From Bradyrhizobium glycinis (GTDB taxonomy: Bacteria > Pseudomonadota > Alphaproteobacteria > Rhizobiales > Xanthobacteraceae): a stretch of 64,000 bases of DNA. The DNA lies in the NCBI RefSeq assembly GCF_016031655.1, contig NZ_JACCHQ010000013.1, positions 62,001 through 126,000 of the forward strand, in the 5' to 3' direction. Below are positions 42,766 to 52,017 of this stretch, in pieces. The translations under genes and the position numbers were made by a program. The notes below the pieces were generated by a model. The model worked only from the letters and a program-made list of their open reading frames with translations, was not told the origin of the DNA and searched no databases. Every line of letters begins with the position of its first letter. The first letter of the stretch is position 1.

Positions 42766-42931
42766 CGTCGTCCCGGACAAGCGAAGCGGAGCGGAGCGCC
42801 GATCCGGGATCCATAGCCACAGGCAGAAGTTGTGACGAAGACTCGGAGTTATGACTTCGCACGACAACTAGATCCTGTGGTTATGGGTCCCGGATCTGCG
42901 CGCGCTTGAGCGCGCTTGTCCGGGACGACGA
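42766..42931. repeat. Palindromic intergenic repeat, family B (copy 4)
   Basis: GTCGTCCCGGACAAGCGAAG to GCGCGCTTGTCCGGGACGAC, with GATCCGGGATCCATAGCCAC and CTGTGGTTATGGGTCCCGG inside. It sits between the convergent acyl-CoA dehydrogenase and AraC genes. Confidence 0.8.
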
Positions 42932-42985
42932 GCGGAGATCGGGGCCTAAGGCGTTGCCATAGGCGGCCCGCACACTAACTCCCCC

Positions 42986-43966
42986 TCACCGCGCGCGCCA
43001 GTCGCGCGGCCGGCAGCCGAAGCGCTGCTTGAAGCGGCGGGTGAAGTGGGAGAGGTCTGAGAAGCCCCAATCGAACGCGATGGTGCCGATCGCCTGGTCG
43101 GCCTTCGCAGGATCGCTCAGGTCACGTGCCGCGCCGTCCAACCTACGGTCCATGACGTAGTCCGAGAATGTGGTGCCTGCGCGCTCGAACAATTTGTGCA
43201 CGTAGCGTTCGCTGATGCCGATGGCACGCGCGACGTCCGCAACCGCAAGGCGCTGCTCGGAGAGCCACTCATGCACGGCGCGGCGAAGCGCGAGCGCGGT
43301 CGCGTCGGCAAAGCTGGCGGCCTCGGCCGTCTGCGCACGCGCGCGGCGCGACAGGCTCAGCGCCACGAGGTCGAGCAGCACGCCGAACAGCCTGACGGCT
43401 TCGCCTTCCGTCATCCGCAGCGCGCCGGCATTCAGCGATCGCGCGGTCTCGACGATGAGATGGCCGACGAAGGGATCGTCGGACACGCGCTCCACCCTGA
43501 AGTCGAAGGATGGCGGCAGCCGGTCACGCAGTTCGCGCGAAGGCACCCAGAAGGATGCAACCTGCAGCGTCGGCCCGCGATCATGCAACAAGGTCACTTC
43601 CCGGTCGCTGTCGCAGATGCCGACCTGGCCGCGCGACAGGCTGACGTCGCAGCCGCCCTGGACCATGCGGCAGCGGCCGGCGAGCTTGAAGTTCAGATAG
43701 AAGCAGCTTTCAGTCGACGCAGCGATGTCCGCGCGCGAGCGATGCACGGTGTGCTCGGGAAAGACCACGCGGTTGATGGCACCGCTGCCGAACTTGATCG
43801 CCTCGACCTTCGCCGGGAAGCGTGAGGTGGTTGCCGATTCCGGCGTCAGGTTCATGAATGCCTGGCAGATCGCTTCGCGATAGTAGGAGAACTGCTCCTC
43901 CGGCCGCGTTTCGCCGGTGTCCCAGACCAGACGACGGGGCCGGCTTTCGGAATTGAGCTGCTCCAT
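42986..43966 (-). CDS. AraC-family transcriptional regulator
   Basis: 326 aa. The N-terminal half matches the AraC-binding-like (FeaR-type) sensor pattern (SYYREAICQAFMNLTPESAT, QVGICDSDREVTLLHDRGPT). The C-terminal double helix-turn-helix is AVADVARAIGISERYVHKLF, followed by IAFDWGFSDLSHFTRRFKQR and ending FGCRPRDWRAR. The ATG at 43966 has GGAG 7 bp upstream; a GTG at 44011 is the alternative. It is divergent from the alpha/beta hydrolase gene, its likely target. Confidence 0.9.
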   Translation of the reverse strand: MEQLNSESRPRRLVWDTGETRPEEQFSYYREAICQAFMNLTPESATTSRFPAKVEAIKFGSGAINRVVFPEHTVHRSRADIAASTESCFYLNFKLAGRCRMVQGGCDVSLSRGQVGICDSDREVTLLHDRGPTLQVASFWVPSRELRDRLPPSFDFRVERVSDDPFVGHLIVETARSLNAGALRMTEGEAVRLFGVLLDLVALSLSRRARAQTAEAASFADATALALRRAVHEWLSEQRLAVADVARAIGISERYVHKLFERAGTTFSDYVMDRRLDGAARDLSDPAKADQAIGTIAFDWGFSDLSHFTRRFKQRFGCRPRDWRAR

Positions 43967-44127
43967 CAGTTCGCTCCAGGACCAATCCGGTTCAGCGTCA
44001 GACAAGCGCACAACGCGCCCAGCGGTTCAGTATGGCGGCAACGACGACATCGACCGGCGTTCAGCCGGCAAATCCGGGCAAGGTCATCGCCGCGCCGATC
44101 TAAGCAGTCTTCCGAGGGAGCCACAAC

Positions 44128-44853
44128 ATGTCGACCTACGTTCTCGTCCATGGCGCCTGGCACACAGGTGCCGAACTCGAGCCGGTCGCCGCGCCGATCC
44201 GCGCGGCCGGCCATCAGGTCCATACCCCCACCATCAAGGGCAACCGTCCGGGCGATGCCAAGACGACCGGGCTGAAGGAAGCGATCCAATCGATCGCCGA
44301 CTACCTTGCCGAGAATAATCTGAAGGACGTCATCCTGCTCGGGCATTCCTATGGCGGCATGGTCATCACGGGGGTGGCCGACCTCGTGCCGGAGCGCATC
44401 CGTCGCCTGGTCTACTGGAATGCTTTCGTGCCCAACGACGGCGAATGCCTCAACGACATGGTGCCGCCGCACTATATCGGGCTGTTCGACGCCATCGCGG
44501 CCGAGCGCGGCGACGGCTCGGTGGTGCTGCCCTTCCCGATCTGGCGCGAGGCCTTCATCAACGATGCCGATCTGGAGACGGCGCAGCGCGCTTATGACGT
44601 GCTCAACCCGCATCCGCTGGCGACCTTCAGCGACAAGATCGCGCTCAAGAGCAATCCGGCCGAGATGCCGCTGGCCAAATCCTACATCAACTGCACCGAG
44701 GATACCGCACTGCCGCACAGCCATGGCTGGCATCCGCGCCTGTCGGAGAAGCTCGGCCTGTTCCGCCTGGTGCAGGTGCCGGGAAGCCACGAGCTATGCT
44801 TCTCCGATCCGGCACGGCTCGCCAAGGCGATCATGGAGGCGGGCCGCGACTGA
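44128..44853 (+). CDS. Alpha/beta hydrolase (esterase-like)
   Basis: 241 aa. It begins STYVLVHGAWHTGAELEP with the HGxW oxyanion motif; the nucleophile Ser is in LLGHSYGGMVITGVADL and the catalytic His in VQVPGSHELCFSDPARLA. The layout is that of small plant/bacterial esterases such as methyl-salicylate esterase or hydroxynitrile-lyase relatives. It has no signal peptide. The divergent AraC regulator suggests induction by the substrate or a related compound. Confidence 0.88.
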   Translation: MSTYVLVHGAWHTGAELEPVAAPIRAAGHQVHTPTIKGNRPGDAKTTGLKEAIQSIADYLAENNLKDVILLGHSYGGMVITGVADLVPERIRRLVYWNAFVPNDGECLNDMVPPHYIGLFDAIAAERGDGSVVLPFPIWREAFINDADLETAQRAYDVLNPHPLATFSDKIALKSNPAEMPLAKSYINCTEDTALPHSHGWHPRLSEKLGLFRLVQVPGSHELCFSDPARLAKAIMEAGRD

Positions 44854-44941
44854 CGGCCACGACGCCGTGATCTCGTAGTGCGATGCCGACGGCGAGATCG
44901 ACCAGCGCAAATCGATCGCACTCGTCGGCATGTAGCGATCG

Positions 44942-46081
44942 TCAATTCGGATGCCACCAGCGGCCGCCGACGACGACACCTTCGGACACGATCTTGCGAT
45001 TCCCCGTCAGGTGCTCGCCAACGACGTCTTCGTAGTCGAACTGGCCGCGGCTGACCGATATCAGCGTGGCGTCGCCGACGCTGCCGGGCTTGAGGCTGCC
45101 GAGCTCGGGACGTCGCAGCGCCATCGCCGCATTCACGGTCGACGCCGCGATCACATCCGGCAGCTCCATGCCCATGCACAAGAACTTCGACATGGTCGTG
45201 ACCTGGTCATAGGCCGGGCCGTCGATGCAAAGCTGATGGATGTCGGAGGAGATGGTGTCGGGATAGAAGCCGTTGGCGAGCATGGCGCGCGCGGTCTTGA
45301 ACGCGAACGAGCCCTTGCCGTGGCCGATGTCGAACAGCACGCCGCGCTCGCGCGCCTCGAGCACCGCCTTCTTCACGGTGCCTTGCGCCGTCGCCGGCGT
45401 ATTGGGGAAAGGGCGGAACGCATGGGTCAGCACGTCGCCGGGACGCAGCCGCGCCAGCACCTCCTCATAGCTCGGCGGCGGATGGTCGATATGCGCCATC
45501 AGCGGCATGCCGACCTCCTTCGCGACCTCGAGGGCGATGTCGAGCGGCACCGCGCCCGACGTGCCCGACGAATGCAGGCCCACGCGCACCTTGATGCCGA
45601 CGATGAGATCGCGGTTGGCATCGGCCACCTCGGCCGCCTCGATCGGATTCATCAGGCGCAGCTCCTCGCTCTCGCCGACCATGATCCGGTGCGAGAAGCC
45701 GAAGATGCCGGCATGCGAGACGTGCAGATAGGCGAGGATGCGGACCTGGCTCGGCTCGATCACATGCTTGCGGAAGCCGGCGAAATTGCCCGGACCGGCG
45801 CTGCCGGTATCGACCGCCGTGGTAACGCCAGAGAGGCGGCAGAACTCCTCGGCATCGATGCCGAGCGAGGTGCCGCCCCAGTAGACATGGGTGTGGAGAT
45901 CAATCAGTCCCGGCGTGACGATATAGCGCGCCACGTCGCGCACCTCGGTGCCCGGATCGGCCTTGAGCCCGGTGCCGATGGCCGCGACCTTGCCGCCGGC
46001 AAAGGCGACATCGGTCACGGCATCGAGCTTCTGCGAGGGGTCGACCACGCGGCCACCGCGCAGGATCAGGTCAAAAGGCAT
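44942..46081 (-). CDS. Amidohydrolase/deacetylase-family metallohydrolase
   Basis: 379 aa of the amidohydrolase superfamily. The first metal ligands are in TPGLIDLHTHVYWGGTSLG, another His in MPLMAHIDHPPPSYEEVL, and further motifs are LFDIGHGKGSFAFKTARAM and TISSDIHQLCIDGPAYDQ with the likely catalytic Asp. It starts MPFDLILRGGRVVDPSQKLD, the beta-sandwich typical of dihydroorotase/N-acyl-amino-acid deacetylase relatives. The ATG at 46081 follows CCGGAGACCCCG. It hydrolyses a cyclic amide or N-acyl bond; the substrate is open. Confidence 0.88.
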   Translation of the reverse strand: MPFDLILRGGRVVDPSQKLDAVTDVAFAGGKVAAIGTGLKADPGTEVRDVARYIVTPGLIDLHTHVYWGGTSLGIDAEEFCRLSGVTTAVDTGSAGPGNFAGFRKHVIEPSQVRILAYLHVSHAGIFGFSHRIMVGESEELRLMNPIEAAEVADANRDLIVGIKVRVGLHSSGTSGAVPLDIALEVAKEVGMPLMAHIDHPPPSYEEVLARLRPGDVLTHAFRPFPNTPATAQGTVKKAVLEARERGVLFDIGHGKGSFAFKTARAMLANGFYPDTISSDIHQLCIDGPAYDQVTTMSKFLCMGMELPDVIAASTVNAAMALRRPELGSLKPGSVGDATLISVSRGQFDYEDVVGEHLTGNRKIVSEGVVVGGRWWHPN

Positions 46082-46208
46082 CGGGGTCTCCGGATTTGGG
46101 GGGTATTGCAGGGGGCCATACGCCGGGGCCACCTTCCCGCCTATAGCAAATCTTGCACCAACCAAGCAAAGCGCCGGGACGATCCCGAACAGGGCAGGCT
46201 GATATCGA

Positions 46209-47402
46209 TCAGCCGTACTTGCGCCACTCACCGAAGTCCTTTTCAACGAACGCGGCGGCAGCTTTTGCAGCGGCATGAAGCCAATCGCGATCGCGCTCGT
46301 CCAGGTCATCGGTGATCTTCTTCGACGTGCCCGTCGCCGCGTGAACGGCGCCGACCTCGAAGCCCATGGCGTAGAGCAGCTTGAGCTCCAGCCGCATATT
46401 TGCGTGATCACGAAGATTGATCTTCCGCGAATCGGGGGCGATGCGCCGGATCATGAAGCCGCTTTGACGTTGAACCGCCAGGTGCGGATCGGGAGCCCGA
46501 TACAGACCGCGCGCGAGCTTCAGAAATCGAGACTTGCCCTGCATTTCATGGGCCCAGTCCCAAGCCGACGGCACCAGGGCCTTCGCCTCCCTGACGACCT
46601 GGCCACCGCGCCAGTCGGCGACGGCGACGAAACGCGGGCGGCCCAAACTGCCGGCTCCTGCCGAACGTGTGCCGAAGTGACTGAACGAGGCGCCGCGCGG
46701 CAGATTTTTGCGGAGCGCCGCGGCGACGGGAGGCGGCGCCGGCAGCGGCATCCCCTTGCGGCGGTATTGCTTCACTTCGTCCCAGAACTCCGCACGCTCT
46801 TCGTCGGTGCACGCAACGAACTTACGCATCCAGCTTGCGTCTTCATCCAGAAGCGAGGGCCTCGGATGCTGGAGACCGTTCTTGTAACCGTAGAGAATCG
46901 CCTTTGCGGCGTCCCCATTCCCGATGTGGGTCATGGTCCGCCCTTTCTTTTTCTTCGCCTTGGGTGCAAGCCGGGCACTTGCCGCGAGGCGCACGAGATC
47001 GAAGGGATAGGGAATGCTCGCAGCCTCATCGAAATCGTTGACACCCCAGACGAGGCGTCCCTCAGCATCGCGCCAGGTCCCGAAATTCTCGATATGCATA
47101 TCGCCCACGGACAACACGCGCGGCGCCCCCCTCAGGTCCGGGCACAGCGCTTCGATACACCTCGCCCAGCGGAAGAAGGTTGCGCGAAGGAAGACGAACG
47201 GATCCTCCTTCATCTTCTTGTGCTTCTCCTCGAGATCAGGCTCGACGACCCTGCATTGGGAGCGCAGCCAGCGCTCGAACGCTTTGTTGTCATCCAGAAA
47301 GGAACGCGGCTCGAGCCCGCCGCTCCCATTTGGCGTTTGCTTGATCACGGTGAGAGCTTCCTGAAGCGAGTAGTGATGCTGTGCCGGGCGCTGAATATTC
47401 AA
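46209..47402 (-). CDS. DUF2252 family protein
   Basis: 397 aa. It shows the family hallmarks GDMHIENFGTWRDAEG and WGVNDFDEAASIPYPFDLVR, which resemble the catalytic loop and DFD-like metal site of aminoglycoside phosphotransferase/kinase folds. DUF2252 members have no settled function. The start MNIQRPAQHHYSLQEALTV at 47402 is the only good one. The gene is followed by the amidohydrolase on the same strand, 127 bp away. Confidence 0.85.
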   Translation of the reverse strand: MNIQRPAQHHYSLQEALTVIKQTPNGSGGLEPRSFLDDNKAFERWLRSQCRVVEPDLEEKHKKMKEDPFVFLRATFFRWARCIEALCPDLRGAPRVLSVGDMHIENFGTWRDAEGRLVWGVNDFDEAASIPYPFDLVRLAASARLAPKAKKKKGRTMTHIGNGDAAKAILYGYKNGLQHPRPSLLDEDASWMRKFVACTDEERAEFWDEVKQYRRKGMPLPAPPPVAAALRKNLPRGASFSHFGTRSAGAGSLGRPRFVAVADWRGGQVVREAKALVPSAWDWAHEMQGKSRFLKLARGLYRAPDPHLAVQRQSGFMIRRIAPDSRKINLRDHANMRLELKLLYAMGFEVGAVHAATGTSKKITDDLDERDRDWLHAAAKAAAAFVEKDFGEWRKYG

Positions 47403-47580
47403 TTACAAAGCGAACAGGATAGTCCCGCAGCTACCGTTCGGCCAGCCCGGACGATACGACCTCGCCATCGGCAGCGGCGGGGGCGACTGGCGAAACACGC
47501 GGGCGAAGCTGAAGGATGGGGAAGATGGACGCAAGCGCGCCTGTGCGCACTCAACAATCACGTCAACCATCTGAGATAAC

Positions 47581-47657
<77 letters not shown>

Positions 47658-47798
47658 GCGGAACCCGGAGCTGCGGGTTCGGCCCCCTCATAGCAGAGCA
47701 GGATGCGGTTCGCCAGCCGCAAGGCGGACGAGATCATCTGCAGGCCGAGCAAGGCGCCCGTACAATGCGCCCAGGTCCCTCTTGGCGGAGCAGCCCAC

Positions 47799-48152
47799 AT
47801 GATCGAGAGCATCAGCGCCATCACGCTCGGCACCCATGACATGGCACGCGCCGTGCACTTCTACCGCTCGCTCGGATTCGAGCTTCTCTATGGCGGCGAA
47901 GCCGCAGCATTCACGAGCTTTCGCGCCGGCAGCGGCTATCTCAACCTGACGGCGCAGCCGGACGACAAGCGCTGGTCCTGGTGGGGCCGCGTCATCTTCC
48001 ATGTCGCCGATGTCGACGCCACCTACGAGCAGGCGCGCGCGGCGGGATGGCAGCCGTCGACCACGCCGCGTGATGCGGAATGGGGCGAACGCTACTTCCA
48101 CCTCACCGATCCCGATGGTCATGAACTCAGTTTCGCCCGCCGGTTGTCATGA
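47799..48152 (+). CDS. VOC-family (glyoxalase-like) protein
   Basis: 117 aa single VOC unit pair: ISAITLGTHDMARAVHFYRS at the start, RVIFHVADVDATYEQARAAG in the middle and YFHLTDPDGHELSFARRLS at the end. The His and Glu ligands are in place for a metal site. The family includes glyoxalases, fosfomycin-resistance enzymes and dioxygenases, so the reaction is open. The ATG at 47799 follows GGCGGAGCAG; the frame upstream is non-coding and enters the tRNA side. Confidence 0.87.
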   Translation: MIESISAITLGTHDMARAVHFYRSLGFELLYGGEAAAFTSFRAGSGYLNLTAQPDDKRWSWWGRVIFHVADVDATYEQARAAGWQPSTTPRDAEWGERYFHLTDPDGHELSFARRLS

Positions 48153-48278
48153 CCGGATAAGTCGCAGTCGCTGACGTTCCCCAGCGTGCAAGTAGCGCTG
48201 TCTCAGCCACTGTGGCAAGCTGGGCGCGGTTTCCTCAAGCGAGAATTGCATCTGGATTCCTAACCAGGGAGGACGACC

Positions 48279-48572
48279 ATGGTGACCTATGTCGTGCTGG
48301 GAAATTTCACTGATCAGGGAGTCCGCAACGTCAAGGACTCGCCGAAGCGGGCCGAGGCCTTCAAGGAGATGGCCAAGACGTTCGGCGTGACCGTGAAAGA
48401 GATCGTCTGGACGCAGGGACGATATGACGTTGTGACCGTTATCGAGGCTCCAGATGAGGCTGCCGCGATGTCGCTCAGCCTTAGTCTCAGCGCACTCGGC
48501 AATGTCCGCACCGAAACGCTGCGCGCGTTTTCGGCAGCGGATATGACAAAGATTGTTGGCAAGATGCTCTGA
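48279..48572 (+). CDS. GYD domain-containing protein
   Basis: 97 aa. The family GYD-type signature appears as WTQGRYDVVTVIEAPDEAAA, with a ferredoxin-like alpha/beta pattern (VTYVVLGNFTDQGVRNVKDS at the N-terminus). The function is unknown for the family; these are small cytoplasmic proteins. GGGAGGACGACC precedes the ATG at 48279, a strong ribosome site. Confidence 0.9.
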   Translation: MVTYVVLGNFTDQGVRNVKDSPKRAEAFKEMAKTFGVTVKEIVWTQGRYDVVTVIEAPDEAAAMSLSLSLSALGNVRTETLRAFSAADMTKIVGKML

Positions 48573-48611
48573 CGCTCAGGCCCGCGCGAGCGCACCGGAC
48601 CTGCCACCAGA

Positions 48612-48631
48612 CCCGGGATGGCAATCCCGGG
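48612..48631. terminator. Hairpin between convergent genes
   Basis: Perfect 8-bp stem CCCGGGAT/ATCCCGGG with a GGCA loop, between the convergent GYD and Bug-type genes. There is no T-run on either side. Confidence 0.5.
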
Positions 48632-48641
48632 CAGAGGCCTC

Positions 48642-49598
48642 TCACGCCTTGATGTTGTTGTCCTTCACCACCTTGCCCCAATAGGCGACCTGCTTATCGA
48701 AGAAGGTCTTGAACGCGGCGCCGTCCTGGAGCAGCAGCGTCATGTGCTGGGTGTCCTTGAGCTGGGCAGCGGTCGCGGGCTCGCTCAGGATCTCCTTGGA
48801 GGCTGCCGCGAAGGCTGCGACGACGTCGGGCGGCGTGCCTGCAGGGGCGAAGATGCCCCACCAGGCCAGCGTCTCGAAGTCCGGGAAGCCGGCCTCGATC
48901 GCGGTCTGCGTGTCCGGCAGGGCCGGCAGCCGCTCGCGGCCGAGCTGCAGGATCGGGCGCAGCATGTTGGTGCCAAGCTGGGCGGCGACCAGCGCTGCCG
49001 ATCCCGCGATGAGATCGACATGGCCGCCGAGCACGTCGTTCATGGCCGGCCCGCCGCCGCGATAGGGCACGTGCATGATCTCGACGCCGGCCTTGCTGCC
49101 GAGCACGGTCATGGCGAGATGGCCGAGCGTGCCGATGCCGACCGAGGCATATTTCACCGCACCGGGGCTCGCCTTGCAAGCGGCGACCACGTCGGCAAAG
49201 CTCTTGTAGGGGCGGCCGGCGCCGGCCGCGATCACGTAAGGTGCGGTGCCGATCAGCAGCACCGGCATCAGCTCGCGCTCGACATCGACCGGCGGCTTGT
49301 CGAGGATCGTCGGGATCACCGCGTGGGAATCGAACGTCACCAGGAAGGTCGAGCCGTCGGCCGGGCTCTTGGCGACCTGCGCCGCACCGAGCGCACCGGC
49401 CGCGCCCGATTTGTTCTCGACCACCACGATGCGACCAAGCTTGGTCTGCAGGTTCGTCTGCAGCAGCCGCGCCATGGCGTCGGTTGAACCGCCCGGCGGG
49501 AACGGCACCACCAGCGTGATTTTGCCGGCCTGCGCCATCACCGGCGTCAATGCGAGAATAGCCGGCGCGGCCAGCAGCGCCCGTCGTGTGATCGTCAT
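48642..49598 (-). CDS. Tripartite tricarboxylate transporter (Bug/TctC) substrate-binding protein
   Basis: 318 aa. The N-terminus MTITRRALLAAPAILALTPV is a Tat-like or Sec signal with a twin Arg. The mature part opens KITLVVPFPPGGSTDAMARL, the Bug-family signature, and later has HVPYRGGGPAMNDVLGGHVD. Bug proteins bind carboxylates or amides in the periplasm. The TctA/TctB membrane partners are not nearby, which is common for this family. It is the third gene of an operon after RraA-like and cupin genes. Confidence 0.9.
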   Translation of the reverse strand: MTITRRALLAAPAILALTPVMAQAGKITLVVPFPPGGSTDAMARLLQTNLQTKLGRIVVVENKSGAAGALGAAQVAKSPADGSTFLVTFDSHAVIPTILDKPPVDVERELMPVLLIGTAPYVIAAGAGRPYKSFADVVAACKASPGAVKYASVGIGTLGHLAMTVLGSKAGVEIMHVPYRGGGPAMNDVLGGHVDLIAGSAALVAAQLGTNMLRPILQLGRERLPALPDTQTAIEAGFPDFETLAWWGIFAPAGTPPDVVAAFAAASKEILSEPATAAQLKDTQHMTLLLQDGAAFKTFFDKQVAYWGKVVKDNNIKA

Positions 49599-49645
49599 GG
49601 TCCCCTCCCTTGTTGTTGCGCCCGGGTTTTGCTCTTTGGCGCCTC

Positions 49646-50017
49646 CTACGTCGTCCCGAAACCGGACCCCGCTTTCTTGTACTCTGGCCGAGGCGGACTG
49701 AAGATGTCCAGCACGCGGGCGCCGTCGGGACCGGCGCGCATGGTGTGCGGCACGTTCCCCGGCGTGCGCCAGAAATCACCCTTCTTCACCGGGATTTCCT
49801 CGTCGCCCTGGACGCGGATGGCGGAGCCGTCGAGCAGCACGCCCCACTGCTCCTCGGGGTGATGATGCAGCGTGCCTTGCGCATGCGGCGCCAGCGTCAC
49901 CACCGACAGCATCGCCTGCTCGCCGGAGAAGATCCGCGTGGTCACGCCGGCGGTGAGCTCGCGGAACAGCCCGTCGCTCGCATCATCGAGATTATGAAAC
50001 TCTTGCTTCTGGCTCAC
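49646..50017 (-). CDS. Cupin-domain protein
   Basis: 123 aa small cupin. Motif 1 is GTLHHHPEEQWGVLLDGSAI with HxH and Glu/Gln metal ligands, and motif 2 is DFWRTPGNVPHTMRAGPDGA with the third His. No signal peptide. In this operon (RraA-like upstream, Bug-type binding protein downstream) it may be a small isomerase or dioxygenase for the imported carboxylate, or a sensor; the sequence does not tell. Confidence 0.87.
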   Translation of the reverse strand: MSQKQEFHNLDDASDGLFRELTAGVTTRIFSGEQAMLSVVTLAPHAQGTLHHHPEEQWGVLLDGSAIRVQGDEEIPVKKGDFWRTPGNVPHTMRAGPDGARVLDIFSPPRPEYKKAGSGFGTT

Positions 50018-50043
50018 GCCGTCCTCCCCTTATGCACGCCAGA

Positions 50044-50682
50044 TCAGGCCTTGCCGTAAGCGCCCTGGTAACGGCCCTCGCGGATCGCCTTCAGCGTCTC
50101 CTCCTCGCGCGCGACCTGGACGCGCACGGCTTCCAGCAGGGCGGCCGCGCCGGCAGCGGGAAACGACACCACGCCATCCTCGTCGCCGACGACGATGTCG
50201 CCAGGCGCAATCACGCTTCCGCCGATCGTCACCGGCACGTTGATCTCGCCGGGACCGTTCTTGTACGGACCGCGATGGATCACCGCGCGGGCGTAGCAGG
50301 GGAAGTCGTCGGCCGCGAACGCCGCGACATCGCGGATCGCGCCATCGATGACGTAGCCTTCGGCTTTGCGCCATTGCGCGATGTTCTTCATGATCTCGCC
50401 AACCAGCGCGCGCGTCTCGTCGCCGCCGCCGTCGACCACGAGGACGTCGCCGGGACCGACGAGATCCAGCGCGCGGTGGATCGCGAGATTGTCGCCGGGG
50501 CGGGTGCGCACGGTGAAGGCCGTCCCCACCAGCTTGCCGCCGCGGTGATAAGGCCTCAGCCCCACTGCGCCGGGCAGCCGGGCGAGATTGTCCGAGATCA
50601 CCGAGGTCGGCGCGTCCCTGAAACCCTCGATGATACTTGTTGGCGGCTTCGGCACGCTGCTCGCTGCAATGGTGATCGGCAT
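50044..50682 (-). CDS. RraA-family protein (aldolase/oxaloacetate decarboxylase-like)
   Basis: 212 aa. GGGDETRALVGEIMKNIAQW and GYVIDGAIRDVAAFAADDFP contain the Gly-rich phosphate loop and the R-D pair used by 4-hydroxy-4-methyl-2-oxoglutarate aldolases for substrate and metal binding. Family members cleave HMG/CHA-type intermediates of protocatechuate or gallate breakdown, or decarboxylate oxaloacetate; others inhibit RNase E. Its place as first gene of an operon with a cupin and a Bug binding protein favours a catabolic aldolase. Confidence 0.87.
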   Translation of the reverse strand: MPITIAASSVPKPPTSIIEGFRDAPTSVISDNLARLPGAVGLRPYHRGGKLVGTAFTVRTRPGDNLAIHRALDLVGPGDVLVVDGGGDETRALVGEIMKNIAQWRKAEGYVIDGAIRDVAAFAADDFPCYARAVIHRGPYKNGPGEINVPVTIGGSVIAPGDIVVGDEDGVVSFPAAGAAALLEAVRVQVAREEETLKAIREGRYQGAYGKA

Positions 50683-50970
50683 GTCAGTCCTTCCGTGTTT
50701 GTCTTATTCAGCATGTGTCCGCTCGAAGGCCCGATCCGGAAGGCCGCCACTTCGCCTTCTTGGCATCGACCGCAGGGACTGAGGCGCTCGCAGCACGAGT
50801 GTAGCAGCCTGTCGGCAGGGCGCTGTGACTCCTGCGCCACGTCAAGCACAAAATGTCAGCATCGCAGCCCTGATTTTCCTGGGTTCCATGGGTGACAAGC
50901 CGGCAAGAAAGGGGCAAAAATCCGGCTCGACTCAGTTCGGGTTGCGTCTTGCAAGGAATGCTCTCTCAGA

Positions 50971-51594
50971 ATGTCGGCCGTGGTCACATCGCATCGCGCG
51001 GCGCTGCTTCTCGTTGCCGCAGCAGGATTTTTCCTGCTGGCGCAGGGGCATGCTGAGGCGCAATGGTGGAAACGCGCACCTGTCGATTTCGAGGAATGCG
51101 CCGACGCCGCCGAGAAGGCCGCAACCAAGGCGGAGAAGACGGCCGCCCTTGCCGATTGCAACGCCAAGTTTGCCGGCCGCCGCAAGCCAGGTGGCGGCTA
51201 TTCCTATTACGATTTCCTCCAGGATCGCACCTTCGACATCGCCGGCCCCAATCCGACGCCGGAGGAGCAGAAGAAGATCGACGAAGCCTATACGGCCTAT
51301 CTCGCCAGGCAGCGCCGCAGCAACGAAGCGGCGCAGGCTACCGCGCGGCAGCAGCGCGAACAGCAGGAGCAACAGGTGCAGCAGCTGCAGCAGGTTGCGC
51401 TGCGGACCGACGTCGCGCGCGTGCCGGTGCCGGTCGAGCGGCCGAAGGTGCAGCAGGCCGCAGGCGCGAGGCCGAAGGCTGCGCCTTGCGCCAAGGGCTC
51501 GTTCTCCTGCGAATGGCCGCGGCTGTCCGAAAGCTTGAACGACCTGAAGAAGCTGTTCAGCCCGACGCCGAGCAAGCTCGCGAAGAAGGGGTGA
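50971..51594 (+). CDS. Exported protein of unknown function with Gln-rich coiled-coil
   Basis: 207 aa: signal peptide (RAALLLVAAAGFFLLAQGHA, cleavage near AEA), a conserved N-terminal part WWKRAPVDFEECADAAEKAA with a Cys pair (FEEC...LADC), a Tyr-rich link (GGGYSYYDFLQDRTFDIAGP), then a Gln/Glu-rich helix likely to form a coiled coil (QREQQEQQVQQLQQ), and a C-terminal Cys pair (APCAKGSFSCEWPRL). No family was recognised. Probably periplasmic. Confidence 0.78.
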   Translation: MSAVVTSHRAALLLVAAAGFFLLAQGHAEAQWWKRAPVDFEECADAAEKAATKAEKTAALADCNAKFAGRRKPGGGYSYYDFLQDRTFDIAGPNPTPEEQKKIDEAYTAYLARQRRSNEAAQATARQQREQQEQQVQQLQQVALRTDVARVPVPVERPKVQQAAGARPKAAPCAKGSFSCEWPRLSESLNDLKKLFSPTPSKLAKKG

Positions 51595-51631
51595 GTTTCC
51601 TCGGCTTCATTCTGCTGCCGCGGCAACTTCG

Positions 51632-51799
51632 CTGTCGTCCCGGACAAGCGCGCCTCAAGCGCGCGTAGATCCGGGACCCATAGCCACCGAATCGAATTTG
51701 GCGAAGACTCGGAGTTACTAGCCTCGCGCCCAACTACATCCTATGGTTATGGGTCCCGGATCGGCGCGCGCTTTTGAGCGCGCTTGTCCGGGACGACAG
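51632..51799. repeat. Palindromic intergenic repeat, family B (copy 5)
   Basis: GTCGTCCCGGACAAGCGCGC to GCGCGCTTGTCCGGGACGAC with GATCCGGGACCCATAGCCAC and ATGGTTATGGGTCCCGGATC inside. It lies between convergent genes. Confidence 0.8.
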
Positions 51800-51813
51800 C
51801 CGAGTGTGTGGCT

Positions 51814-52017
51814 TCAGTTCGTGTGCTTCTTCTTGCCACGCTTCGGCTTGACCACCGGCGCTATTGTCGTCGGCGAAGCACCCAACTGCGACCTGCTCTC
51901 CTGCAACCGCCTGTCGTAGCCGGGGGAGTTCAAGACCGTCGGCGGCCTCGCAAGGGCGAGCGTCGATGCGCCGCAAAGCGCGGCAAGCGCGAGCCCGATG
52001 ATCAAGCTATGTTTCAT
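51814..52017 (-). CDS. Small exported basic protein
   Basis: 67 aa: signal peptide MKHSLIIGLALAALCGASTL (cleavage after ALA) and a short basic mature part ending KPKRGKKKHTN. Its ATG lies inside the last 11 bp of the ketopantoate-reductase-like gene (shared ATGAAACATAG), so it is translated from the same transcript. No function can be assigned. Confidence 0.65.
   Translation of the reverse strand: MKHSLIIGLALAALCGASTLALARPPTVLNSPGYDRRLQESRSQLGASPTTIAPVVKPKRGKKKHTN

Noticed and set aside
44883-44931. Inverted pair ATGCCGACG / CGTCGGCAT between convergent genes
   Set aside because: The 31-nt loop and lack of a T-run make it too weak to call a terminator.
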